Assembly: GCF_030689025.1 (NCBI RefSeq)
Contig: NZ_JAUYWA010000001.1
Coordinates: forward strand, 62,001-126,000
DNA: 64,000 bases
Direction: 5' to 3'
DNA from: Oceanobacter sp. 1_MG-2023
GTDB lineage: Bacteria > Pseudomonadota > Gammaproteobacteria > Pseudomonadales > Oceanobacteraceae
Part shown: positions 44,601-54,330 of the stretch, piece after piece
How the letters are laid out: each line of letters opens with the position of its first letter
Position numbering within the stretch: position 1 is the first letter of the stretch
Position numbers and translations under genes: made by a program
The notes under the pieces: model-generated
Database searches by the model: none
What the model was told of the DNA's origin: nothing
What the model saw: only the letters and a program-made list of their open reading frames with translations

Positions 44601-46549
44601 TCCATCTGGGCACCCAATACCAGCCGGTTAAAGGCGTCGTTCTCGGAGCGACCTTCCCAGGTAGCACGGAACGAATCCTGAAACAGGTTTTTGACATCGG
44701 TAATACTGATGCTGTCGGCCAGGGTATATTGCAGCAAAAAGTTGTGAATCCAGACGACTTCGCCATTCTGGCAAACTATCTCGTACGGGTGTTCACCCAG
44801 TACCCGCAACCCCAGGTTTTCCAGTACCGGAATCACATCCGACAGCGGCAGAATCGAACCACGATGAAACAGTTTGAAACGCAAGTGGTCGCCATTTTCT
44901 TCCAGCTGACGGTAAAAACTCATCGACAGCTGGCCAGGCTGCTGTTTCAGCAAGGATTCCATATGCTGGATATCGGCCACCGCCGTACGGGCGCCAAAAC
45001 TTTCCCGATAACCGGCCGGGAAGGCCGTGCGGTAGGTGTGATACTGGCGATTGCCCAGCTCTTCTCCTACCTGTTCAATCAGCGCATCGTGCAAATCATC
45101 CGGCCACGAGCGCACCACCTGACGGATTTTGCGTGATACCCGGGCATCGTCAAAGCTGTTGTCGCGCTCCGGGTCAAGCCGCAAGGTGTACTGCGCCCGC
45201 GCCAGTACCGACTCAGAAAAATAGGTTGTTGATTCAATATCTTGCGGCTCGAATTCGGCCTGCAACACCCCTTCGATCCGTTGCCGCAGTTCGGTGTTGT
45301 AAATGTCCCGCGGCACATACACCAGGCAGGAAACAAACTTGCTGTAGGTGTCACGACGCAAGTAAACCCGGGTCTGGCGCCGTTCCTGGATATTCAGAAT
45401 ACTGATGGCGGTCTTGTACAGCTGTTCCGCCGATGACTGGAACAACTCATCACGGGGGTACACTTCCAGAATACGATCTAGCTCTTTGCCGCTGTGACTG
45501 CCGGCGTCAAATCCCGCCTGCGCCCGTACTTGTGCCAACTTGTTACGAACGATAGGGATATTGTTCGGGCTTTCGATATACACCATGGAGGTATACAGCC
45601 CCATAAAACGCACGCCGCCAATGACCTCACCATCGTCGTTATAACGTTTAACCACCACATAATCAGGGTATACCGGACGATGAACACGACTGCGAACGCC
45701 GGATTTCATAAAACTGACCGGGCAACGACCGGTAATAAATTCCTGAATTTCGTCCGACAAGTCGTGCAGCTTCAGCCGCGTCCGGTCGGTCTTGTTGCGA
45801 AACAGGAAAGAGCCCAACCCCTGTTCACTGTCGCGCACCACAAAGCGGTCGTCGCCTTTCTGTTCAAAATGGAATTCATCCGAAGCCAGAAAGGTAAAGT
45901 GGCCTTTTTCCAGCCATTGCAGAAAGGCCAGCCCCTCTTCGGCACCCTCCACCTGAACACTGGCCAGGTGGTCGCTCACGACGTGAAGCCGCTGGGTAAT
46001 GGCAGTAAAGCTGTCGACGCAACAGCGAACTTCTTCCAGCACCGAATGCAGCGATTCGGTCAGGTGTTGCAGCACGGCCTTGTCGGAGTGATGGTCAAAC
46101 TCAATATAAATAATGGCTTCAGCTACCTTGCCCTGACCCGGCTGGCTCCAGTCGGATTCGGTATTCAGATGGCCATCGCGATCCCGCGTGGCATGCAGCA
46201 CACAGTACTGGATGGTATGCAGCGACATCTGATGGGCGTTCAGTTGCATCCGCACGGAATCCACCAGAAACGGCATGTCCTGACACACCACTTCCACCAC
46301 AGTGTGTAACGACTGCCAGCCGTGATTCTCATGATCCGGGTTAAATACCCGTACCTTGACTTCATTGGCTTGCCGCTGCTGAATAAAATGCCAACTCGAC
46401 AGGGTCGCCCCGTACACATCGGCAATCGGACGCACAAGCCATTCGTCGACCGGTGCGTTAGCGTAATAAATATCGGCAAAACGGCTTAACACCGCGGCCT
46501 GGGTGGGTGTATTGCGGTCCATAATCGTGTTGTGCAAGGCAGTCAGCAT
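41645..46549 (-). CDS. gdhB: NAD-specific glutamate dehydrogenase, large (180-kDa) type
   Basis: 1634-aa enzyme that oxidises glutamate to 2-oxoglutarate with NAD, a catabolic route. It is the Pseudomonas/Streptomyces-type large GDH: N-terminal ACT-like regulatory region (about 1-650), central catalytic domain with KGGFVAKQLP, and the NAD-binding stretch VVGIGDMAGDVFGNGML near residue 980, then a helical C-terminal region. Length matches the family (~1620). The symbol varies between species. Single-gene unit; the 221-bp gap to moxR holds promoters for both directions. Confidence 0.95.
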   Translation of the reverse strand: MLTALHNTIMDRNTPTQAAVLSRFADIYYANAPVDEWLVRPIADVYGATLSSWHFIQQRQANEVKVRVFNPDHENHGWQSLHTVVEVVCQDMPFLVDSVRMQLNAHQMSLHTIQYCVLHATRDRDGHLNTESDWSQPGQGKVAEAIIYIEFDHHSDKAVLQHLTESLHSVLEEVRCCVDSFTAITQRLHVVSDHLASVQVEGAEEGLAFLQWLEKGHFTFLASDEFHFEQKGDDRFVVRDSEQGLGSFLFRNKTDRTRLKLHDLSDEIQEFITGRCPVSFMKSGVRSRVHRPVYPDYVVVKRYNDDGEVIGGVRFMGLYTSMVYIESPNNIPIVRNKLAQVRAQAGFDAGSHSGKELDRILEVYPRDELFQSSAEQLYKTAISILNIQERRQTRVYLRRDTYSKFVSCLVYVPRDIYNTELRQRIEGVLQAEFEPQDIESTTYFSESVLARAQYTLRLDPERDNSFDDARVSRKIRQVVRSWPDDLHDALIEQVGEELGNRQYHTYRTAFPAGYRESFGARTAVADIQHMESLLKQQPGQLSMSFYRQLEENGDHLRFKLFHRGSILPLSDVIPVLENLGLRVLGEHPYEIVCQNGEVVWIHNFLLQYTLADSISITDVKNLFQDSFRATWEGRSENDAFNRLVLGAQMDWKDIALLRAYARYMKQIRFGISESYIAETLCRYIPLSTLLVKLFHSRFGLDQDGAEQRETDTGRIEQQILDSLDDVRQLNEDRTIRRYCELIKATLRTNFFQLDDDGQTKPYIALKMNPDLIGDMPLPKPMFEIFVYSPVVEGVHLRGGKVARGGLRWSDRIDDFRTEVLGLVKAQQVKNAVIVPVGAKGGFVAKQLPKDGGRDAVMAEGIRCYKIFVSALLDVTDNLVEGQPCSPEGVVCHDGNDPYLVVAADKGTATFSDIANEIAVSRGFWMGDAFASGGSIGYDHKKMGITARGAWVSVQRHFRERGHNVQEQDVTVVGIGDMAGDVFGNGMLQSEHICLVAAFNHMHVFIDPTPDAKASFAERKRLFELPRSSWADYNSQLISKGGGVFLRSAKSIAISLPMKQRFGITQDRMAPNDLIRVLLKAPVDLLWNGGIGTYIKASSERHSEVGDKANDSLRIDGKEVRAKVIGEGGNLGVTQLGRIEFAEQGGASYTDFIDNAGGVDCSDHEVNIKIMLNEVLDNGDLTRKQRNAIFMELTDDVAELVLANNYRQTQAISLAYKDCMTRLDEYSRLMKAYESQGKLNRALEFLPDDDQLNERKNSGSGLTLPELSVLISYTKADLKEQLNCPDIYADPYVAEILTTAFPQALDKRFGEQLGRHRLHQEIIATQLANDMVNYMGITFMHRLHKSTGASIADIARAYVAARDIFALEKHWLQINELDYQIGTDIQEDMMAELMRLVRRATRWFLRNRRSTIDIANEVAAFGPAVEDIAANLGDILRGSSLERWQRSYQARVDRGVPQSLASYTVGAINLYSALGIIEAATETDRTFAEVAAAYFDIGEHLSLNWVGQQINTLPTNSHWEALARESLRDDLDWQQRSLTIAILASKTADETLMEALQRWQGEQALMFGRWQGMLAELQSADVVEFAMLTVALRELLDLAEVSRIQYGDRTDNESARVVSGDKLSGDESTVNNTGA

Positions 46550-46770
46550 GGGAACTATCCAATTCGGTCGTCATGTTTGTTTCAGAGTAACATTGCTGAC
46601 AATTAGTTGCGTGATATCCGTGCTACTAACCATCCGATCGCCGCAGTGATTCTTGCACTGCGCTTGAACTTACTGCATCTGCCCCCATCTGAGCGACAGC
46701 GTCATCGACTCTCGCCAGTCATCCATGGCCGCTCTGATTGCTTTGAATCGTAATATGACAGGAATATTCC

Positions 46771-47730
46771 ATGACCCAGCAAGAAGGATTTCAACGTCTT
46801 CGTACCACTTTGCAGCGCCAGATTATTGGCCAGCCTCATCTGGTTGACCGTTTGCTGATTGCTCTGCTCAGTGATGGACATCTGTTAGTGGAAGGTGCTC
46901 CGGGGCTGGCCAAAACCAAGGCCATCAATGCCCTGGCGCAAAACATGGAAGGCGATTTCAAACGTATCCAGTTCACTCCGGACTTGTTGCCCGGTGATAT
47001 TACCGGCACCGAAATTTACCGCCCCGAGCACCATAATTTTGAGTTTCAGCCCGGGCCGATTTTCCATAACCTGATTCTGGCCGACGAAATCAACCGCGCA
47101 CCAGCCAAGGTGCAAAGCGCCTTGCTCGAAGCCATGGCCGAACGGCAAGTAACCGTTGCCGGTGTCACCCGGCCGTTACCGGCGCTGTTTTTGGTAATGG
47201 CCACCCAGAACCCGATTGAGCAAGAGGGCACCTACCCACTGCCCGAAGCCCAACTCGACCGTTTTATCATGCATGTCCGGATCGATTACCCGGATGCCGA
47301 CGCCGAGCTGAAAATCCTGCGGCTGGCCCGTGGCGAAGCCATGGATAACCCAACCGACGCTCTGCCAGCCTTGAGCCAGCAAGATATTCTCAGCGCCCGC
47401 CAGGCAGTGTTGTCGTTACATATGAGCGAAGCCGTTGAGCAATATATTGTGCAACTGGTGATGGCCAGCCGGAACCCCGGCCGTTACAACGCTGAGCTGG
47501 CCAACTGGATTGAGTACGGCGCCAGTCCCCGTGGCACCATCGCTCTTGAACGCTGCGCCCGCAGTCACGCCTGGTTACAGGGCCGCGATTACGTCAGCCC
47601 GGATGATGTCCAGGCAGTCGCCCACGATGTTCTGCATCATCGCCTGATACTGAGCTTTGAAGCTGAAGCCAGCGGCAAAACGACCGATCAGGTGATCGAT
47701 ACGCTGCTGTCCCTGGTTCCCGTGCTCTGA
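46771..47730 (+). CDS. MoxR-family AAA+ ATPase
   Basis: 319-aa chaperone-like ATPase. Walker A EGAPGLAKTKA (about 38-48), Walker B LADEINRAPAKVQ and sensor MATQNPIEQEG. MoxR ATPases work with von Willebrand factor A proteins to assemble or activate periplasmic/membrane complexes. First gene of a six-gene run (MoxR, DUF58, DUF4381, BatA, BatB/C, BatD) that is common in proteobacteria. ATG 46771 has AGGA 10 nt upstream. Confidence 0.94.
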   Translation: MTQQEGFQRLRTTLQRQIIGQPHLVDRLLIALLSDGHLLVEGAPGLAKTKAINALAQNMEGDFKRIQFTPDLLPGDITGTEIYRPEHHNFEFQPGPIFHNLILADEINRAPAKVQSALLEAMAERQVTVAGVTRPLPALFLVMATQNPIEQEGTYPLPEAQLDRFIMHVRIDYPDADAELKILRLARGEAMDNPTDALPALSQQDILSARQAVLSLHMSEAVEQYIVQLVMASRNPGRYNAELANWIEYGASPRGTIALERCARSHAWLQGRDYVSPDDVQAVAHDVLHHRLILSFEAEASGKTTDQVIDTLLSLVPVL

Positions 47731-47743
47731 CAGGCAGACTCTC

Positions 47744-48721
47744 ATGCGCTATTCCAACGACCCGACCCTGAGCCTGTTTCATCACGGCAGTCAGCTCAAC
47801 CCTGCCCAGCTGATTCGTCTCAGCCAGCTGGCTCGCCATATCCCGTTAAAAAAACAGCAACGGATACTCAGCAGTCGGGCAGGCAACCATGTATCACGGG
47901 TTAAAGGACGTGGCCTCGACTACGCCGAAAACCGCCAGTATCTGCCCGGTGATGATATTCGGGCGATGGACTGGCGCGTCACGGCCCGGACGGGTAGCCC
48001 ACATATCAAGGTCTATCAGGAAGAAAAAGAACGGCCGGTCCTGCTGGTCACCGACTTGCGTGCCAGCATGAATTTTGGCAGTCGCCGCACGCTGAAACAG
48101 TTGTTAGCTGCCGATCTGACGGCCCTGCTGGGCTGGGCTGCCATCGCAGAAGGCAGTCGCCTTGGTGCCCTGCTGTTTAATGATAACGACGAACTCGATC
48201 TGCGGCCCAAGCCAGGTCGGCGTCAGCAACTGCACATTATCAACAGTCTGGCGACCCTGTACGATACCCGGCCACCGGGCAGTCATGTTCCAGCTTCAGC
48301 CCCGGCGTCACCCCAGCAACGAATCACCGATATGTGCCTGCATTTACGCCGTATCGCCAAGCCCGGCAGCAGTATCTACTTTATCAGTGACTGGCACGGC
48401 ATGAATGCCGATGCCGAAGCACAGCTGTTCACCCTCAGTCGCCATTGCGACCTGACGGCGATCCAGATTTATGATCCACTTGAAGCCCGCTTGCCAGCCA
48501 GCGGCTGGCTGACGCTGACCAATGGCCAGCGCCGTGACCTGATTAACAGCTCCTCACAACGCCAGCAGCACAGCCACCAGCAACGCTTTGAGCAGCAGCA
48601 ACAGCAATTGCAGCAACATATGCTGCGGCTGCAGATGCCCTTGTTGACCCTGTCAACCGCCGACGAGCCGTTACCGAGCCTGCTGGCCGGATTGGGTTTA
48701 ACCAGGGTCACAGGAGGTTAA
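47744..48721 (+). CDS. DUF58 domain protein
   Basis: 325 aa, cytoplasmic. The DUF58 core RVKGRGLDYAENRQYLPGDD (about 52-71) with DWRVTARTG is unmistakable; a vWA-like fold follows (LLVTDLRASM). The C-terminus has a glutamine-rich coil near residue 285. Its neighbours show it belongs to the MoxR/Bat system, but its biochemical role is not established. Confidence 0.9.
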   Translation: MRYSNDPTLSLFHHGSQLNPAQLIRLSQLARHIPLKKQQRILSSRAGNHVSRVKGRGLDYAENRQYLPGDDIRAMDWRVTARTGSPHIKVYQEEKERPVLLVTDLRASMNFGSRRTLKQLLAADLTALLGWAAIAEGSRLGALLFNDNDELDLRPKPGRRQQLHIINSLATLYDTRPPGSHVPASAPASPQQRITDMCLHLRRIAKPGSSIYFISDWHGMNADAEAQLFTLSRHCDLTAIQIYDPLEARLPASGWLTLTNGQRRDLINSSSQRQQHSHQQRFEQQQQQLQQHMLRLQMPLLTLSTADEPLPSLLAGLGLTRVTGG

Positions 48722-48723
48722 CC

Positions 48724-49368
48724 ATGGCAACCAGCCCTACCCCACCAGCCGCAACCAATCCACTGGCCAGTCCGGCGCCCTCACTGCCACTGGCCGATAT
48801 TCACTTGCCCGACCCAGTGTCAAGCTGGCCCGCACCGGGATGGTGGCTGCTGGGACTGGTTGTACTGGTCGCCGTCGCGGTGGCTTGCTACGTCGGCTAC
48901 CAGCAATTATGGCGACCGTACCGGCAGCGGCAAAAACAGCGGGCCATCCAGCAAGCTTTGCAGGTCCGGCTGCAACAGGCCAGAGCCGACTGGTGCCAGC
49001 ATCAACAGGCCGGGCGTTATATTGCCGACCTGCAAACCACACTGAAACTCTGGTGTCGGCATTACGCCCCAGAGGCAATGACGTTACATGGCGTGGCCTG
49101 GCTCACTTTTTTACAAGGTCGCCAGGCGGAATCTCTTTTCGACAGCAGCGACAGCCGTTTGCTACAGCACGGGCATTACGCACCGCTCACTGATATTCGT
49201 GACGAACAACTGGACACCCTATACCAGCACCTGACTCACTGGCTGGCCAACGCTACAGCCCCAGAAGTAGCCTCAGAAACAGCCCCGCAAACGATTCAGG
49301 AAACGACCGCCACGACCACTACTACCGCCACTCGTCCCATCCCCCGGCAACAGGAGTCACGCGGATGA
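48724..49368 (+). CDS. DUF4381 membrane protein of the Bat operon
   Basis: 214 aa with a single transmembrane helix (WWLLGLVVLVAVAVACYVGY, about 40-59) preceded by LADIHLPDPVSSWPAPGWW, the DUF4381 signature, and a cytoplasmic helical region. A Thr-rich tail (TTTTTATRP) closes it. AGGAGG precedes the start. It sits between DUF58 and BatA as usual; the function is unknown, probably an assembly partner. Confidence 0.88.
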   Translation: MATSPTPPAATNPLASPAPSLPLADIHLPDPVSSWPAPGWWLLGLVVLVAVAVACYVGYQQLWRPYRQRQKQRAIQQALQVRLQQARADWCQHQQAGRYIADLQTTLKLWCRHYAPEAMTLHGVAWLTFLQGRQAESLFDSSDSRLLQHGHYAPLTDIRDEQLDTLYQHLTHWLANATAPEVASETAPQTIQETTATTTTTATRPIPRQQESRG

Positions 49369-50423
49369 ACTGGTTTTCACTTGATGCCCTGGCTTCACTG
49401 GAATGGTACTGGCCCTGGGCCTTTGTACTGTTGCCGCTGCCATTACTGATCCGCTTCCTGCTCCCGGCCATCAAGCCGGAACAGGCTGCCCTGCGCGTCA
49501 GCCAGCTGGATGACTGGACTGGCCAACACAGCAACGATCAACAGCGCCACACCAGTGCCTGGCTGGTTCTGGCGAGTATCAGTCTGATCTGGTGTTTGCT
49601 GGTAACGGCCCTGGCGCGACCTTATCAACTGGGTGATGCTGTTGCCCTGCCCACCAGCGGTCGAGACCTGTTATTGGCCGTCGATATTTCCGGCAGCATG
49701 CAACGTGAAGACATGGTGATTAATGGTCAGCAGGTTGATCGCCTGAGCGCCGTTAAAAACGTCGTGGAGCAGTTTATCGATCAGCGTCAGGGCGACCGGC
49801 TGGGTCTGATTCTGTTTGGTTCCAACGCCTACATCCAGACGCCACTGACCTTTGACCGCCAGACCGTACGCCAGTATCTGTTGGAAGCCCAGATTGGCCT
49901 CGCCGGTGAGCAAACCGCGATTGGTGATGCCATTGGTCTTGGCATCAAACGCCTGCTCAGTCATCCCGCCGACAGCCGGGTAATGGTGTTGCTGACCGAT
50001 GGGGCCAATACCGCCGGCGAAATCGAACCATTACGTGCCGCTGCCCTGGCCGCTGACAACCAGGTACGGATCTACACCATTGCCCTGGGGGCCGACTCCA
50101 TGGTGGTACCCGGCCTGTTTGGTAATCGTCGGGTCAACCCGTCCCGCGATCTGGATGAGCCCACTCTGACCGAGATCGCCCGACAAACCGGCGGGACCTT
50201 CTTTCGTGCCCGTAATATCGACGAGCTGAACCAGATTTACGGGCTGATCGACCAACTGGAACCAACCGAAAAAGACCCGGAAATATTCCGGCCACAACGC
50301 AGCCTGTACGACCAGCCGCTAGGGCTGGCGCTGGTGTTATCGCTGTTACTGGCGCTGGCACGCAGCGTTGATTTTATCGCGCTGCAGCAGCGGCTGCGCC
50401 ATGCCGGTTCACGAGGTAAATAG
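49365..50423 (+). CDS. batA: von Willebrand factor A protein, BatA-like
   Basis: 352-aa membrane-anchored vWA protein. Two N-terminal hydrophobic segments (about 17-34 and 66-84) and one near the C-terminus flank a vWA domain whose MIDAS motif is DISGS (Asp107, Ser109, Ser111), with the later TDGANTAGE. The start overlaps the DUF4381 stop (ATGA). In Bacteroides and Leptospira the Bat proteins aid aerotolerance; in proteobacteria the role is not fixed. Confidence 0.9.
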   Translation: MNWFSLDALASLEWYWPWAFVLLPLPLLIRFLLPAIKPEQAALRVSQLDDWTGQHSNDQQRHTSAWLVLASISLIWCLLVTALARPYQLGDAVALPTSGRDLLLAVDISGSMQREDMVINGQQVDRLSAVKNVVEQFIDQRQGDRLGLILFGSNAYIQTPLTFDRQTVRQYLLEAQIGLAGEQTAIGDAIGLGIKRLLSHPADSRVMVLLTDGANTAGEIEPLRAAALAADNQVRIYTIALGADSMVVPGLFGNRRVNPSRDLDEPTLTEIARQTGGTFFRARNIDELNQIYGLIDQLEPTEKDPEIFRPQRSLYDQPLGLALVLSLLLALARSVDFIALQQRLRHAGSRGK

Positions 50424-50431
50424 CCGTTGTG

Positions 50432-52444
50432 ATGGATTCTAACCTGATGACCAGTTTTCATTTTCTGCGCCCTGAATGGCTTTGGTTGCTGCTACCAGCA
50501 GCCCTGTTACTGTGGCAAAACCATCGCCGCCAACTGCAATCCGGCCAGTGGCAAACCCTGATGGACCCACAGCTGCTGGACTATATGGTGGAGCAGCAAC
50601 CGGCCCAGGGACGCCGCCCCGGACTGATCTGGCTGGCACTGGGATGGTTACTGGCCACTCTGGCCATGGCCGGGCCAAGCTGGGAGAAACTGCCCCAGCC
50701 CGTATACAAGAACCAACACATACTGGTGATTCTGCTGGATATGTCGTATTCCATGGCCGCCCAGGATATCAAGCCGTCACGGGCTGAACGGGCGTTGCAG
50801 AAAATCACCGATATTCTCAACAGCCGCCGGGACGGACAAACCGCCCTGATCACCTACGCCGGTGACGCCCATACCGTCACCCCGGTCACCAACGACAGCG
50901 GCACCATTGCCAACCTGCTTCCAGCGCTGTCACCTTTTATCATGCCCAGCCCGGGCAGCCGCCCGGACCGCGCCATCGAGCTGGCACAACAACTGGTGCA
51001 AGACAGTGGTTACCAGCGGGCTGACCTGCTGCTGATTACCGACGGTATCCAGCCCAGAGACGTTGACCGCATCCAGCAGGTGCTGGATCAAAGGCATTTC
51101 CACCTTGGGGTGATCAGCCTTGGCAGCCCTCAAGGGGCACCGATTCCCCTGCCCTCCGGCGGCTTTTTACAAGACAGCAACGGCAGTATTGTATTGCCAG
51201 GTCTGGATACCCGACCACTGGATGCATTACAGCAACAGCTGGGTATTCCCTGGCACGCCATCAGCTTGCTTGACGACGACTGGCAAGCCGTTACACCAGC
51301 AGCGGCAACCCCGGATTCCCATACCAACCCTGAAGCGAAACACCCGGACCAGAACAACAGTCTGAATCACAGTCAGAGTCAGCCATCCTTCGACCGCTGG
51401 CTGGATGAGGGCTTTTGGTTGCTACTGATCATATTGCCCCTGGCGCTGGCCGGATTTCGCCGAGGAGTATTAAGCAGCTGGTGCCTGGTCTTACTCTTGC
51501 CGCTCGGGTTGTTATCATCTCCACCCGGCTATGCGGAAACAACCACCGACAGCAGCGCCAACACTGGCAGTCGCTGGCAAGACTGGTGGTCAACACCGGA
51601 CCAACAGGGTGCCCGCTTACTGGACACCGACCCGGCCGCCGCCGCCAGCAAGTTTGAAGACCCGGCCTGGCGAGGTACCGCCGCCTATCGAGCCGGTGAC
51701 TATCAGGCAGCGGTCGACGCTTTTGCCAACGACCCCAGTGCCACCGGCCACTACAATCTGGGCAACGCACTGGCGCAACAGGGCCGCTACGAGGATGCCT
51801 TGGCGGCCTACGACAATGCCCTGCAACAGCAGCCCGACATGGAAGATGCCCGCAAGAACCGGGAGATAGTTGCACAGGCACTGAAACAGCAGCAGGACCA
51901 GCAAGATCAGGAAAGTCAGGATCAGCAGCAAGATCAGGATAATCAGGGACAACAACAAGACCAGCAAGACCAGCAAAACCAGCAGGGCCAGAATGGTCAG
52001 GATCAACCGTCCTCGGACTCGTCCTCAAAGAATGCCGATCAGTCCGGTGAGCCGTCTTCCGAGCCACAGCAATCCAGCGAACAACCCAGCGAGCAATCGC
52101 CGTCTGACGCCGATAACGATGGCCAGTCAGATCAGCAACCCGGTCAGGATCAACAGCCGTCTCAGGAATCATCACCAGAAGACGCCGATGACCAGACCAG
52201 CGACGACCAGACCAACAAAGACCAGGCTAACAACGACACACCAGCCAACAACCAGGCACCACAGCGCGCGCTTGGGGATATTCCCAGCGATAGCCTCGAG
52301 CACTTGAGCCCAGAAGAACAAGCCAGCCTGCGCCAATGGCTTAACCGGGTGCCCGACCAGCCCGGCCAGCTGCTGCAACGCAAGTTTTTATATCAGTATT
52401 CCCAGCAATCCAAAGATCAGCCGCCAGAGGATGTTTTATGGTAA
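50432..52444 (+). CDS. vWA + TPR protein, BatB/BatC fusion
   Basis: 670 aa. Membrane segments at about 15-30 and 66-82, a vWA domain with MIDAS DMSYS (about 103-107), further membrane helices near 330, then a TPR pair (GTAAYRAGDYQAAVDAF, HYNLGNALAQQGRYEDALAAY) of BatC type. The last 150 residues are a Gln/Asp/Asn/Ser-rich, repetitive disordered tail. GTG three bases upstream and ATG 50447 are alternative starts. It overlaps the BatD start by 7 bp. Confidence 0.85.
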   Translation: MDSNLMTSFHFLRPEWLWLLLPAALLLWQNHRRQLQSGQWQTLMDPQLLDYMVEQQPAQGRRPGLIWLALGWLLATLAMAGPSWEKLPQPVYKNQHILVILLDMSYSMAAQDIKPSRAERALQKITDILNSRRDGQTALITYAGDAHTVTPVTNDSGTIANLLPALSPFIMPSPGSRPDRAIELAQQLVQDSGYQRADLLLITDGIQPRDVDRIQQVLDQRHFHLGVISLGSPQGAPIPLPSGGFLQDSNGSIVLPGLDTRPLDALQQQLGIPWHAISLLDDDWQAVTPAAATPDSHTNPEAKHPDQNNSLNHSQSQPSFDRWLDEGFWLLLIILPLALAGFRRGVLSSWCLVLLLPLGLLSSPPGYAETTTDSSANTGSRWQDWWSTPDQQGARLLDTDPAAAASKFEDPAWRGTAAYRAGDYQAAVDAFANDPSATGHYNLGNALAQQGRYEDALAAYDNALQQQPDMEDARKNREIVAQALKQQQDQQDQESQDQQQDQDNQGQQQDQQDQQNQQGQNGQDQPSSDSSSKNADQSGEPSSEPQQSSEQPSEQSPSDADNDGQSDQQPGQDQQPSQESSPEDADDQTSDDQTNKDQANNDTPANNQAPQRALGDIPSDSLEHLSPEEQASLRQWLNRVPDQPGQLLQRKFLYQYSQQSKDQPPEDVLW

Positions 52445-54291
52445 ATCAGCGAGAATTCCGGCTGATGGCCCGCCCCGTTGTCGCCCAAGCCCAAGCTAAA
52501 GCCACCCCTGCCCACCAAAGGGACACGGCTCGTTCACTGCACTCGCTATGGCTACTGCTAGCCCTGCTCCTGATCAGCCCGCGCCTGCTGGCCGACAGCT
52601 TTACCGCCAGTGTCGATCGCAGCCAGCTGTCGGAACAGGAAACCCTGCAACTGACCCTGACCCACGATCCGCAAATACTGTTTGGTTCCCCCGACCTGAG
52701 CGCCATCCGGCAAGACTTTGAGATTGTGCAAGGGCCCAACCGCATGAACAGCATGCGCTCGGTCAATGGCGAAAGCAGCTCTCGCACCGAATGGACCCTG
52801 ACCCTGATGCCCAAACGTACCGGTGCCCTGACCATTCCGGCGATTGAGTTTAAAGGTGAACGCAGTCAACCTCTGGCCATTACGGTCAAGCCGCTGTCCG
52901 ACAGCGTGCGCGAACAGGCCAGCCAGCAGGCATTTTTCGATATCCAGCTGGATCAGCAACCTGAATATTATGTCCAGGGCCAAATCCTCTACACCGAAAA
53001 GCTTTATTACCGCGTTAATCACCGCGATGCCAATCTCAGTGAATTGCAGGTAGAAGATGCTCGGGTCGAGATGCTGGGAGACCCGAAACATTACACCAGC
53101 ATGATTAATGGTGAACGGGTCGGCGTCTACGAACGGCGTTATGTGATTTATCCAGAAAAAGCGGGCACCCTGGTGATTCCCGGGCAACGTTTTCAGGCTC
53201 TGGGAATTGTGCAAAACGGCAACGACCCCTGGGACCGTCAGCGCACCATGATTTCGGCCGTGACCCGGCCACTGGAGCTGGAGATTTCGCCGATTCCTGC
53301 CAACTATCCGGCTGCTCCCTGGCTACCCGCCCAACAGCTCAGCCTGACGGAGCAGTTCAGTGCCGACCCGACCCAATGGCAGGTTGGCGAGCCCATTACC
53401 CGGACGTTGATTATCCGCACCGAAGGCATGTCGGCCAGCCAGGTGGTATTACCCGATTTACCCCAACCGGCTGGCATGAAGCAGTACCCGGATCAGTCAG
53501 AGTATCAGGATACCCCCGGGGAGCACGGCCTCAGTGGCCAGTTCCAGCAAGCCATTGCCATGGTGCCAACAGCAGCAGGGACCGTCGTCCTGCCGGAGAT
53601 ACGTTTGCCATGGTGGAACACTCATACCAATCAACTGGAATACGCCACACTGCCTGCGCGTACCGTGACGGTATCAGCAAACCCGGCCCAGACCAGTCCA
53701 AGTGCACCCAGTGGAATGACAGCCAACCAGCCCCCATCCCAGAGCAGTGCAACCAACACGACTCTTAACAACACCGCTCTCAGCAATACCAACCCGGGCA
53801 CCACAATGGCCGGTGCTGCCACTACCCAGGGTATGACTACCATCGGCATTATTGGCTGGGTAGTGGCGCTATTACTGCTGTGCAGTCATCTGTTGTTGCT
53901 GTACTGGTGGAAATTCCGCTTGCCACAACCAACCACACAGGCCAACCAAACGGTTAACAGGGATAAAACGCCGGCCGCCAGCTGGGCAACGCTAACACGG
54001 GCGTGTAATCAGGGAACCATGGGAGAAATACGCGCCGCGCTACTGAACTGGCTGGCAACAGAGATGGCGAGCAGTGGTATCAGCCGTATCGATCAGCTGG
54101 CCAGCCGGGCTGGCGATCCTGAGCTGGTTCGCAGCTTGCAGCAACTGGACGCCAGCTTGTATGCACCGGAAAACGACCGCTCGAACCTGGATGGCAAACA
54201 GCTACTGCGCCAGCTGACACACTGGCGTCAACAGCAAGGTCGCACACAGGCTGGTTCCGGTTCATTGCACGACAGCCTGTATCCATCCTGA
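52438..54291 (+). CDS. batD: BatD-like membrane protein
   Basis: 617 aa, exported, with a hydrophobic segment near residues 35-52 (LWLLLALLLISPRLLAD) followed by a beta-rich periplasmic region (SVDRSQLSEQETLQLTLT onward) and a C-terminal transmembrane helix, GIIGWVVALLLLCSHLLLLYWW read in two parts near residue 460. A Thr/Asn/Ser-rich linker (about 420-455) is low-complexity. The BatD family partners the vWA proteins. The annotated ATG at 52438 overlaps the preceding gene; an internal ATG at residue 10 is also possible. Confidence 0.87.
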   Translation: MVNQREFRLMARPVVAQAQAKATPAHQRDTARSLHSLWLLLALLLISPRLLADSFTASVDRSQLSEQETLQLTLTHDPQILFGSPDLSAIRQDFEIVQGPNRMNSMRSVNGESSSRTEWTLTLMPKRTGALTIPAIEFKGERSQPLAITVKPLSDSVREQASQQAFFDIQLDQQPEYYVQGQILYTEKLYYRVNHRDANLSELQVEDARVEMLGDPKHYTSMINGERVGVYERRYVIYPEKAGTLVIPGQRFQALGIVQNGNDPWDRQRTMISAVTRPLELEISPIPANYPAAPWLPAQQLSLTEQFSADPTQWQVGEPITRTLIIRTEGMSASQVVLPDLPQPAGMKQYPDQSEYQDTPGEHGLSGQFQQAIAMVPTAAGTVVLPEIRLPWWNTHTNQLEYATLPARTVTVSANPAQTSPSAPSGMTANQPPSQSSATNTTLNNTALSNTNPGTTMAGAATTQGMTTIGIIGWVVALLLLCSHLLLLYWWKFRLPQPTTQANQTVNRDKTPAASWATLTRACNQGTMGEIRAALLNWLATEMASSGISRIDQLASRAGDPELVRSLQQLDASLYAPENDRSNLDGKQLLRQLTHWRQQQGRTQAGSGSLHDSLYPS

Positions 54292-54330
54292 TACAACGTC
54301 CTGAGATAACAGCCAAAAATAACGTTCTGG

